A stretch of 64,000 bases of DNA from Opisthocomus hoazin (Eukaryota; Chordata; Aves; Opisthocomiformes; Opisthocomidae), in contig NC_134454.1 in assembly GCF_030867145.1 (NCBI RefSeq), positions 52,362,830 to 52,426,829 of the forward strand. The letters run 5' to 3'. The translations under genes were made by a program, and so were the position numbers. Numbering within the stretch: position 1 is the first letter of the stretch; each line of letters opens with the position of its first letter. Positions 13,901 to 22,400 of this stretch are shown piece after piece. The notes under the pieces are model-generated. The model did no database searches and was not told where the DNA came from. It was given only the letters and a program-made list of their open reading frames with translations.

Positions 13901-16900
13901 TTTTGTAAGGACCCATTTTGAAATTAAAAGTTTGCTTCTTTTTCTTCAACCATCTGCTTCCTATGCTTGTGGAAATCCAGCAACATGAAATCTAGAGTGA
14001 ATTTTTAGCCCTCAAAAGATCTTACATTTCCAAGTTATATTTATAGGCTCATAAAAGCTCACCGGAAGTATTTAAGAAAATCTAATTTTAAAGTGTCTTA
14101 AGACAACAATAAATTTGGTACCCTGTAAACACAGAAGATTTTAATTACAAGATCTGTTTTTATAACATACTTGACATCAGACACTTGCTTAACAAAGGAA
14201 CATTGGGAGAGACCAGGAAACTCCTAACTTAAAAACATGCACATAGTCCAAAGCAATGTCTTCTGCAAATTCTACAAGAAGGATGTAACACCTGCAATGG
14301 TTACCTTTGAGTCAGTTGTATAATGTTAACACATGCACATGGAACAGACACCTAATACAGCCAAGCAGGAGCATAAATGCGATTCAGGAAGCCAGAAGCA
14401 GATTACAGGCCTGGGAATGAATTCAAATTGAGATTGCAAATGAGGATTTGATTGACCCAATAATGCTTTCCTTCTGGGGGCCAAAGGTAGAAATGGCCAA
14501 ACATGCAGGGAGACAAGAGCTCCAACTGCAAGAAATGTTCTTGTAGTTGTATCGTGCTGACAACATTAGACCCTAATCTCAAAAATGCATTCATTAGAAC
14601 AGTTGGCTCAGGTTGTTGAACTGCTGTGGAAGAGCTGATCAGGTAAACTAAACCATCCATTGTGCAGTACTCACAAAACACCAGAAAGTTTTTAACAATC
14701 TAATTTATTCATTGCAGCCAATTATTATCACTTTCCATAGAATTCTACGTATCTGACATGTGCCACCATCAGGCTCCCCAAAGAAATACTACATGCAAAA
14801 GGATGTTTTCTGAGAGCTGGTGGTTCTGCTGTTAAGCCTTACCATACACGCCTGTTGATGGGAACATTAGAAAAGGGGCGGGGGGAGTGGCGGGGGGGAG
14901 GGATGGGGGGTGTCTAAGAAAGCATTCCCGGCAGTAGTCTATAACTACTCTCACAACTATAACTACTCTACATAGCCTTTGTAGGTAATAACAAGAGGAC
15001 AGTTTTTACATACCATTGGGTTCAATTCTACTGCAAATTTATTCCCTGATAAAGCTGACCCTGCAGACCTGCACAGACCATTTTAACACTCATTACAAAG
15101 TTTCATTATATAAGAGAGACACCCAAAAAAAGAGAAAAAAGCAAGCATTTGCTTCTCCACGAAGACATCACTAATTGTAACTGTATTCATGGCAAGTAAT
15201 TCTAATGATATCCAGAGCAAAGGTTCAGGTTTGCAACCAAGTTACCATGCACGACAGGTAATTTTTGCACATCAGTTGAGACATGGTAAAACTGCTCCCC
15301 ATTGCCACAGGCAAACTCTAAGACAATGTGCCACATGAAGCAGTTTAACTGGGTTTAGTTTCTTCACTTTCACTGTCAGCTAAGTAAACATCACGTCTCA
15401 TTTATGAGGGGTTTAGCACACACCACTTTTCAGCTAAGGCACAGTAACCTAAGCTGCAGAATTTGGCAGCTCTAATGCTTCTAATAACAAGATAATGCAA
15501 AGTGAGCAAGGATTATTATCTCAAGCACTTACAAACAATATTTTGTGATGGAGAACTATGACGCATTTTACCTGAGCACATCGTAACGGCAGAGGACAAA
15601 CATGGTATTGATACTGTTTCAAAGAAGGTGGCTTTGACAATTCTACATGAAAAGTTGGGACTGGGAAGTGGGGTAAATAATTCTTCACCATTTTTCCTAC
15701 ACTTCTGATTTTACAATTAGTAAGTTTAAAGATTTCAGTTAAAATCATTCGAAGACATACAAATTAGTAAAACTTACATCATCTCAATTTTAGTATAAAA
15801 TTACTGAAACATAGTCAGTAAAATATCAAAGTTTACTTACAAAAACCTTGAATGAGGGTCTGACCACACTGAATGGACTATCAAAGCACACAAAAGGCTA
15901 CTACTGAAGCACTATGTTTTGTATATTTATGCAACCTTTCTTTTTCCTACACCTGAGAGTGCAAGAAAGAGATTGACTAAGCCTTCCTGCAGGTAAACAT
16001 GAACTACTTCCAAAGTCATCACACCTCAGCTAGCAACCAACTCTAACACTCACGATTCGAATTTCAATAACTGACCATGCCAGTATCACCTCTCATTGCC
16101 AAAATTTAGTCTGTATCACACTCAGCTGTTTCACTTGCAATGAAGCAGCTCCAACCGCAACTGCACCAAACCCTGACTGTTCTGCTTGGGGGGGAGAGGG
16201 GAAGCCCTCAGAAACAGAAGCAGGAAAATCAGGGAATAAAGGTCTGTTACAGGACGCAACACAGCTACTAAATTTTTCTGTCTTGGACTGCTGCCAATGG
16301 GTTTCAATTGCAAGAATTTTAAGATAGGTAAATATTTGGTTGTTTTGTTTTGTTGGGGGTTGGGGGGGGTATCCCTGTTGGGAGCAATCGGATGTTTCTT
16401 TGTTTTGACAACAGAAATGCATCCAGACAAAACCCCATTTGATGGGTTAAAATCGCCCAGCTAAGCAACCTTGAAAACTGTACATACAAGTAGCCGGAGC
16501 TGTATAAATATCTACGGTTAAACACCAAGGCTAACAGCCAACACAATAACAAAAGCCAGAACATTTATAAATGCCTATAGCACCGTCTTGGATTTATTTA
16601 GGCTATACTATAAAGCAAATCCTTAACTTTACTGGTCTCTGGACATTGCAAATAATTCAGCAAAATCAAACATTTGTCAAAATTCTTGAATAAACAGGTT
16701 TATAATTTTAGACACTCAAAATAAATTCATGGAGTGCATGAACCGACATCTACTATCAAGGACTTTGCTCGCAAAAAAAGATCTAGAAAATAAGATAACA
16801 CTCGGTAAACCAATTCACCAAAGAGGCCTAACTGAAATTTTGTTACGGATGTCAACAAAGTTAAAGAAGGGGAAGAAAATTAATTCACATAAAAATAATG

Positions 16901-19900
16901 CAGATTTAACCTATATATCAATCACTTCTCTGCTGTCTTTTAAATAAGGGGGGGCTATGAAAGGTGACAGGCATCAGAATCTGAAAATACCTCAGTGGGT
17001 GTCTGACTACCTGACTGGTACCCAACATACTTCCTCACATATTTTAGCTGAATTTCTGCGTTTTAGTAACAGCATTGCCAGCTTGTGAACCCCCTTGATC
17101 ACTTTATACAAACTGCTGCCTTTGCCAGTCATTTCCCACTTGTATCTGTGCTGTTGATTATTCCCGTTTAAGCATACCTTTTGTAGACAAGCTTTAAGTC
17201 TTTGAGGATCAGAGTGTCTGCCAAATACCTCCTCTATTGACATCTACTGTAAAATAGCTCAGGAAAGGCAGCAGAAACTACTATTCTTCATCCCTCAGTC
17301 AATTCAAATTACTAGCATGTAAGGAAGAGACTGCACCTGCTATACCTAGACAAGGCAAGGTATGCAAAAGTAGACATCTTCTATTACAGTAATAGGTGTA
17401 GCTGGAAAAAAAGTAAGAAGTCCTTGGGTGCTCACAAACTTCTGCCAATTATCTGCCTATATCATCCTACTAACGTAGCTGCCCCAGTAAGAGACACCAG
17501 CTATTCAAATAACAAGTTGTGCCAAGTAAGCTACACTTGAGACATTACCTAATAAGCAAGTGTACCAAGTCAACAGAGAATTAAGTATTTTAAGTGGCAG
17601 TACAGAGGGTCTGATCAAGACACTGAATGAAAAGTTACTTAGACCCAGTCAAAAGAAAACAGTAGCAACATGGACTTTGGTAAAACAACTGTTTGGTCTC
17701 GCTCCGTGTTTAGAAACCTCAGCGACACTTCACTTCTCAAAGATAACTGTCAACATCTCACACTACTTCAGTCATTTCTTCAGGTATTGAAGTATAACAT
17801 TAGGTCTAGAGTGTTCAAAAATGTCTAACTTACCTAAATATTTATCTAATCTGTTTATCTAAGCCAAGTACTTATACATTTGTTAATGCAGCTCATTGAA
17901 ACTATCTTTTTTAAGTGAAGACCAGACTGAGAAGAGGTTTAAAACACTGCCCTTCCCAGCATCAGCCATCCAATAGCTTTTCTTGATGGCTGCCTACGAC
18001 AGTGGCATTTTATTCTGCTTCATACTAATGGAGTTCTTTAGGAATATGATTCCTTCCGTGTTATATTCTTCCCTGAGCTTTGGCCTTTCCAATATTGGCC
18101 TTGTATGTTCAAATTACCTTTTTTACTTCTATAGGTTGTCCTACATTCTCCTTCCTGCATTGCCTTTGGTATTTCAGGTCATTCAGTACTTGCAGCTCTC
18201 TCAGCCATGAGCCTGTTTCCAGGCATCACAACTTTAGTATCGAGACAGTCCGCATTTCTACCCTTCAGTCTGAGTGGGTTTTTAACTTGGGGGGCGGAAG
18301 AAGACCCAAAACATTTTAAAACATTTCTGTAGTTATTACTGTGTTCATGTGCATTGTCTGGAGCAGTGTCATCACACAACTTTACTACACAGATTGAATC
18401 TGGATAGCTTTAATGTGGCATGCTGAATTCTCTCTTGATGCAAAACCAAAATGAATATTCAGCATGTTCATTAAGAAGCCATTCATAAAGCTCCCATATT
18501 TACAGAAGCTGAAACTACATCAAGTTAGTTTTTATACATATATCCAGAGTCTACCAACAGGTTACCAGTCTTAATCTAAACAAGCTAGCCATATGGCCTG
18601 GTTTTGGCTGGGATACAGTTAATTTTCCTCCCAGTAGCTGCTGTGTTGTGGATTTAGTAAGAGAAAAATGTTGGTAACACCAACGTTTTTAGCTGTTAAG
18701 AAATCAAGGACTAGTCTCCCATGTTCAGCTCATGAGCAGGTGTGCAGGAGCTGGGAGGGAGCACAGCCAAGCAGACAGCCCAAGCTGGCCAGTGGAAATA
18801 TTGCATACCCTAGATGTCATGTTCAGTTTACAAATAGCGGTTGGCCAGGGTGGGCAGGAATACTCTTTTTTCCTCTTCATCTGCTTTTTTGCTTGAAGTT
18901 CAAACTTCTTCTGTGAGTTTGGTCTTTTCTTCAGGAGTTCTAGGAAATTTGTGAAATCTGCGAGTTCTGTGTTGCACGATTGCTGCTTGGGGAACAGGCT
19001 ACACAACTGGTCTTTGGGCAGTGAGAAGAAAAAAAACGTGTATGGTTTATTTTGCATATTTGTTAGTAAAATGACTGTTTTCCTTTGTTCTTTTATTAAA
19101 CCATCTTTATCTCAACCCATAACTTTTACCTTTTATCCACTGTCCTCTCCATCCCACTGGGGAGAAGGGGAGGGCTGAGTGAGCAGCAGCGTGGTCCTAG
19201 TTGCTGGCTGTTTGGTTAAAGCACAACACTATAAAATATGACCAGTGCACAACTTTTCCCCTACAGCACCTAAAAAAAGCTCCCTTGGTGTTCAATCATT
19301 CAGAGGCAAAAAAATACATGCCTTTCAGAATTTAAGGTACAGATACATAGCACCTGTGCAGTGCTGTATCATCCAAAAAGGACTGGCCATTTGTTACAGG
19401 GAAAAAACACTTTCCTTTTAATCCCTACTAAAATATTGACTAGATTTAGGACAATTTCATTTCAAGACTACATGACTTACATAAATTTAGCAAGTTTATC
19501 ATGACACATGAAGACACAGTATACTATGAAAACACATAACTGTAATGGAAATGCTTTCAGAGCATGCAGACAAGCATGGAAAAGTATTAAGTCTGCACAA
19601 AATACAATGACAAAAATAATACTATTTTTCTAAAAAATTAATTTAGTTCCACAATTTCAGTAATTAGGAAGCCAATAAAATTATCAGTAGACTTTAGATA
19701 TACTGTGAGTGTAAGGATCTACTAATCAATGATGGCCTCTGTAGAAAGACAGTAGTCTACTGCTATTACTACTACTATTTACTGCCTTTAAGGTAGAAGA
19801 ATGCAATTTCTAGGTCCTCCAAGACATTTGGGTGAAAGAAATATTGCAGATGCACAAGCTGCTAAACATAGCTTAAGTTGCAAATACAAAGTGAAAGCAT

Positions 19901-21994
19901 CATGTAGCAGACCAGGAAAAAATAAACCTCCTCAGGTGATGCTTCAACAACGCTACACAGTAGATCTGGGCATCTCAGAGCAAGAGGTAGCTTCATATAC
20001 CAATTTTCACGCTAAGCAAGTAAACAGACTACGTAGAGAACAATTCATTTTATTCTAGTACAAAGGCACTGTACTGAGGAAAAATGAATTTAATTGAAAT
20101 ACATACTAAAGCCTCCAAAATATTAAAATTGCTTGAAGAGGAAACAACAGAAAAACCCTGAAATCAAGTTCCACATACACAAAAAAATAGAACAGCTGAA
20201 TATCAAAACTCCAAAGTAAAAATTTATGAGATCTATTCAGTTTTTTAAAAAAGTGAGAGAGCTAAACTGCATCTAATCTAGTAAGAGTCGCCCCACAGAA
20301 GCCTAAATTGCCAAGAGTAACCACCAGCAACCTACAGAGCTGGAAAAATAAGCTTTTACCTTTTGTAATGTGTAAATATTGCCCAAAACATTTACAGGAT
20401 GTTACATACTTTACATTAAATATTTTGCTTGCCTTCCGTGAACAGAAAGAAGAAACCATGATGACTGAAGAACTTGTTAAGTAGAAAAGTCAAACAATCA
20501 GTTTGACACACTTGTGCTGAAAGATGCAGTAACTCAATCCCTTCAAATAAAACACACATAATCTGTAATAAATATGCTAGATTGGGTGTTACTGCTACAT
20601 ATCAAGGACCACTACTTTCTCTCTGGCAGTTACACGTGCTGCTGCAGGGTGAAGGCTCCATACAGAGATCGAACTTTGCAAAGATCCTACAAACGCTTGG
20701 ACTAACTGAGGGAAAAGCACTGCAGAAACGAAACCAAACCAGGACGCCATTTCAGAAAACAGAAGCGTGAAACAGAAACGCGAAAAACTCCAGGAGAGGC
20801 TTCCAAAAATCTGACTCACGTATCCGAGTCCCCCAGGAAGGGAACTGTAGGTGGGGAAGACCTTGAGGATGCTTCACACCCGCAGACGTGTGAACGCACG
20901 TGTGAAAAAAAACCAAAATCCTGCACTTCTGCTTTTGCTTTTGCTGATGCTGCCGGCACCCGGAACGTCCATCGAAACCGAGCCAGGAGCGGTCCCCGCA
21001 CAGGCACCTGCCGATCGTGCGCGGCCTCCTCCTCTTACGCTGCCTTGCTCCGCCCGGACGTGCTGGTAAGAGGGACCTTCGCTGCCGCCTTCTTGCGCCG
21101 GGGCTCCTGAAGGGACTTCGGCGGAGCACACCCCCAGAGACCACCACCTCCCTCCCTTCAGAACCCGCACCGCTTACTCCCTCCTACGCTCCTCCGCCTC
21201 CCCCCGCACGCCGCCCGCTCCGAAACGCCACCACAACACCCCCACCCCAACCCGGGGTTTATTTTCCGTTTCTCGTTCCCGTGCAGGTGGAAAAGGCCGT
21301 CCGGACGGGCAGCTCGGGTCCGCCATCCCGCGGAGCCGGGCCGGGTCCCGCTGCCCGCCCAGCCCTCACCGAACTTTCTCCGGGCGCCGTGAGCACCGCG
21401 CGGGTCCCTGCACTCCCGGGCTCCCCAGGCCAGCCACGGGGAGCAAGCAGGCGGCCAGGGCAGCCCCATACGGGCGAACACAACCCAGCCGGACGTCCGC
21501 ACGCCTCAAGCGCTCTGGACGGGTTCTTCTCAGCCGGGTTCTGCAGCTCCTCCCGGCCCCGCCGCCCCCTGCTGCCGCAACCGGCTGCTCCGCGCCTCCT
21601 CCCCCGCTCGCCCGCACGGCTATTTTTAAGACGCCGGGCTGCCGGGCAGGTGGAGCGGCGGCAGAGCTGCCGGGCAGGCAGCTCAGCGAGGCGGCACGCG
21701 CAGCACCGCCCGGCCCGGCCCAGCCGGACACCCGGGGCACGCCGCCCCGGCCTCCTCCCCTGCGCGGGCGGCAGGACGGCGCCGAGCCGGGCCGGGCGGC
21801 AAGGGCCGCGCCGGCGGGCTGCGGGCGGGCGGGCGGCTCCGCAGCGCGCGCAGGCCGGGCGGCGCTTCCCCCCGCGGCGCGGCAGCCCCCGTACCTCCCC
21901 AGATGCCCAGCTTCAGCTGCGAGCTGTCCAGGTTCACCACGTAGTCGCCGAGAAAACGGTTCAAGACGTCCACGACCAGCGACTCGAACACCAT
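1842..21994 (-). CDS. VPS13A: VPS13A, N-terminal part: 16 coding exons, gene runs off the left edge
   Basis: This is the gene-level entry; the exons follow one by one. VPS13A (chorein) is a very long rod-shaped protein that carries phospholipids between membranes at ER-mitochondrion, ER-lipid droplet and ER-plasma membrane contacts; its loss causes chorea-acanthocytosis in humans. The N-terminal chorein domain caps the lipid groove and is encoded here by exons 1 to about 5. Sixteen minus-strand exons, all bounded by AG and GT, join into 1455 nt and 485 codons without a stop. Recognisable blocks are [20 protein letters not shown] (1-20), [15 protein letters not shown] in exon 4, IHIRYEDD at the end of exon 6 and [10 protein letters not shown] in exon 15. 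The full protein is about 3,170 residues in mammals, so only about the first 15% is in view. VPS13C is a paralogue, but the residue-level match I recall is to VPS13A, and the FOXB2 neighbour agrees. Confidence 0.96.
1937..2626. other. VPS13A intron 15
   Basis: This 690-bp AT-rich intron contains nothing I can identify. Confidence 0.7.
2627..2762 (-). CDS. VPS13A: VPS13A exon 15 (residues 409-453 plus one base)
   Basis: The exon has 136 nt and encodes [14 protein letters not shown], the Trp-rich [12 protein letters not shown] and a charged end ([12 protein letters not shown]). The acceptor is TTTCAG. I chose the donor TCGA|GTATGT because it gives the phase needed by exon 16; other GT dinucleotides nearby break the frame. 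Confidence 0.95.
4922..5170 (+). mobile_element. CR1 LINE 3' end (5'-truncated) with internal duplication
   Basis: The plus strand carries the degenerate CR1 C-terminus and 3' UTR: the GGAACAGGCTGCCCAGGG block, then GGACTTGATGATCTTAGAGG and the terminal ATGATTCTATGATT. It is antisense to VPS13A. At its left end a 26-bp unit is repeated exactly (4924-4949 and 4950-4975). Confidence 0.9.
4924..4975 (+). repeat. Perfect 26-bp tandem duplication in a CR1 remnant
   Basis: Two adjacent identical 26-bp units begin GATGATTTAGATTGG and end ATATTAGGAAA. The copies show no difference, so the duplication is much younger than the CR1 insertion it lies in. Confidence 0.9.
6396..6458 (-). CDS. VPS13A: VPS13A exon 14 (residues 388-408)
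   Basis: The exon has 63 nt in phase 0 at both ends and encodes [20 protein letters not shown] and a final E. The acceptor is TTCTAG and the donor GAG|GTAAAA. The segment is family-typical (LDVFNIT.AR). Confidence 0.95.
6823..6994 (-). CDS. VPS13A: VPS13A exon 13 (residues 330-387)
   Basis: The exon has 172 nt. It completes the first Trp of the [13 protein letters not shown] block and encodes the basic stretch with [20 protein letters not shown] and TSKKP. It ends ILKWLE in phase 0. The acceptor is CTTAG. The donor GAG|GTTAGC departs from the GTRAGT consensus, but the frame and the next exon ([10 protein letters not shown]) support it. Confidence 0.95.
7216..7284. repeat. Compound TG/TGTC microsatellite in VPS13A intron 12
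   Basis: About 69 bp of GTGTGTGTCTGTGTGTGTC-type repeat lie on the plus strand. On the coding strand this is CA-rich with CAGA interruptions, and it ends about 50 nt past the exon 12 donor. Confidence 0.95.
7335..7441 (-). CDS. VPS13A: VPS13A exon 12 (residues 295-329 plus two bases)
   Basis: The exon has 107 nt and encodes [20 protein letters not shown], then [12 protein letters not shown] and TG of a split Trp codon. The acceptor is TTTTAG and the donor ATG|GTAGGC. A CA-rich tract (coding strand) lies about 50 nt past the donor. Confidence 0.96.
7667..7794 (-). CDS. VPS13A: VPS13A exon 11 (residues 252-294)
   Basis: The exon has 128 nt. It starts with [13 protein letters not shown] after the split Val252 and ends with ITVEFNKPQ, a beta-rich lipid-groove segment. 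The acceptor is TTTCAG and the donor CAG|GTATAA. Confidence 0.96.
8429..8486 (-). CDS. VPS13A: VPS13A exon 10 (residues 233-251)
   Basis: The exon has 58 nt and encodes [19 protein letters not shown] plus one base. The acceptor is ATATAG and the donor TTG|GTAAGT. The end IPEGYDF is conserved and leads into FRPISA in exon 11. Confidence 0.95.
8926..9006 (-). CDS. VPS13A: VPS13A exon 9 (residues 206-232)
   Basis: The exon has 81 nt in phase 0 and encodes [19 protein letters not shown], the conserved L..LFAYWN block of VPS13 proteins, then a bird-variable end (HGGCDESL). The acceptor is CAG and the donor TTG|GTAAGT. Confidence 0.95.
9213..9272 (-). CDS. VPS13A: VPS13A exon 8 (residues 186-205)
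   Basis: The exon has 60 nt in phase 0 at both ends and encodes a segment with [15 protein letters not shown]. The acceptor is TTTCAG and the donor AAG|GTACAG. The motif PCLHDET matches the VPS13A family at this place. Confidence 0.94.
10351..10410 (-). CDS. VPS13A: VPS13A exon 7 (residues 166-185)
   Basis: The exon has 60 nt in phase 0 at both ends and encodes [20 protein letters not shown]. The acceptor is TATTAG and the donor CAG|GTAATT. Being a multiple of three, it could be skipped without a frameshift. Confidence 0.95.
10745..10854 (-). CDS. VPS13A: VPS13A exon 6 (residues 129-165)
   Basis: The exon has 110 nt. After a variable start (KVKEEKQ) it encodes the conserved [17 protein letters not shown] and the diagnostic IHIRYEDD, followed by donor GAT|GTAAGT. 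The acceptor is ACTTAG. Confidence 0.96.
11535..11636 (-). CDS. VPS13A: VPS13A exon 5 (residues 95-128)
   Basis: The exon has 102 nt and starts with [15 protein letters not shown] after the split Ser95. It then runs into a charged, probably helical segment, [15 protein letters not shown]. The acceptor is TTTAG and the donor AAG|GTAAAA. The charged linker is the most divergent part of the N-terminus compared with the human protein I remember, as is usual for this region. Confidence 0.95.
11919..12014 (-). CDS. VPS13A: VPS13A exon 4 (residues 63-94)
   Basis: The exon has 96 nt and encodes the chorein-domain stretch with [15 protein letters not shown] and GVYLLIVP. The acceptor is TTTGTAG and the donor CCA|GTAAGT. 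Both codons split by introns 3 and 4 rejoin correctly, giving Gly63 and Ser95. Confidence 0.96.
13006..13048 (-). CDS. VPS13A: VPS13A exon 3 (residues 49-62)
   Basis: The exon has 43 nt and encodes [14 protein letters not shown] plus the first base of Gly63. It begins after TTTCAG and ends at TTG|GTAAGT. The VPF..KAGHIG motif is shared across VPS13 proteins and the autophagy protein ATG2. Confidence 0.95.
13571..13614 (-). CDS. VPS13A: VPS13A exon 2 (residues 34-48)
   Basis: This 44-nt exon completes Gly34 and encodes [15 protein letters not shown], a hallmark of the VPS13 N-terminus. It starts after TTTTAG and ends at the strong donor CTG|GTAAGT. It is separated from exon 1 by an 8.3-kb intron. 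Confidence 0.95.
14875..14910 (+). other. G-quadruplex-prone tract in VPS13A intron 1
   Basis: The plus strand has five runs of three to seven G separated by one to six bases (G4, G6, G7, G3, G6), a canonical quadruplex pattern. In the VPS13A transcript the complementary C-rich strand is present. Confidence 0.8.
18594..19228 (+). mobile_element. Solo LTR of an avian endogenous retrovirus, antisense in VPS13A intron 1
   Basis: The 635-bp unit opens TGGCCTGGTTTTGGCTGGGA and closes with GGTTAAAGCACAACA, so it has TG...CA ends. An ATTAAA polyadenylation signal at 19095-19100 followed by CTTTATCTCAACCCATAA fixes the sense strand as plus. The flanking pentamers CCATA (18589-18593) and CTATA (19229-19233) differ at one base and may be a decayed target duplication. 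No gag, pol or env sequence is next to it, so it is a solo LTR. The family name is not assigned. Confidence 0.8.
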
Positions 21995-22400
21995 CCTGGC
22001 CCAGCCCCGGCGGCAGCAGCCGCTCGAGTCCCGGCTCCGGCCGCGTCCCCGCCCCGCCCTCCACCACACACACTGCGGCGCCCCACCCCGCGGCCGGAGG
22101 GGGCGGGCCCCGTGCTGCCCACTGCCTCCGCCCCGCCCACCTCCCGTCTAAACGCCGGTTCCCCCGCCCGCCGCTGCGCGCAGGCGCTCTGGGCGGGGAG
22201 CGGCCCTCCGCGCGCAAGCGCAGTAGCTTGGTGCCGGCTGCGGGCGAGGGTGGGGGGAGGCAGAGGCGCGGCTTGCCTGAAGCTGGGGAAGCCGGCGAGG
22301 GCAGCGCCGCGGCGGGGAGGCTTTGCTCTTTCCCAGGGTGTCTTCGTCCGATTCCTGAGAGAAATACGAGGGTTTCGCACTGGCTAGGCACTTTTGTTTG
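20850..22400. promoter_or_regulatory. CpG island and TATA-less promoter of VPS13A
   Basis: The block is very GC- and CpG-rich and surrounds exon 1. Upstream of the ATG lie GC boxes (about 22099-22110, 22129-22139 and 22191-22200) and two NRF1-like GCGC-rich sites (about 22175-22187 and 22209-22222). No TATA box is obvious. Such islands are often bidirectional, but I cannot show a divergent transcript. Long open frames here on both strands are composition artefacts. Confidence 0.85.
21895..21994 (-). CDS. VPS13A: VPS13A exon 1 (start codon, residues 1-33 plus one base)
   Basis: The exon encodes the start of the chorein domain, [20 protein letters not shown], and ends at LGIWG plus one base. 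The ATG (complement of 21992-21994) has A at -3 and G at +4. No in-frame upstream ATG is seen. The donor is GAG|GTACGG. The coding part is 100 nt, so intron 1 interrupts codon 34 after its first base. The exon sits inside a CpG island, as expected for the first exon of a broadly expressed gene. The 5' UTR and transcription start cannot be placed from sequence alone. Confidence 0.95.

Larger units (their letters stand above)
13615..21894. other. VPS13A intron 1 (8.3 kb)
   Basis: The long first intron contains unique AT-rich sequence, a G-rich tract (14875-14910), a solo LTR (18594-19228) and, at its 5' end (right side), the CpG island that extends from the promoter to about 20.85 kb. Open frames within it are short or GC-driven shadows. 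Confidence 0.75.

Noticed and set aside
22067..22069. Upstream in-frame start for VPS13A
   Set aside because: The codon is GTG, not ATG, and the added residues are GC-rich 5' UTR translation; the ATG at 21994 matches the family start.
21017..22387. 456-codon plus-strand and 341-codon minus-strand frames over the VPS13A promoter
   Set aside because: Low-complexity Arg/Pro/Ala products in a CpG island; the minus frame crosses exon 1 in the wrong phase.
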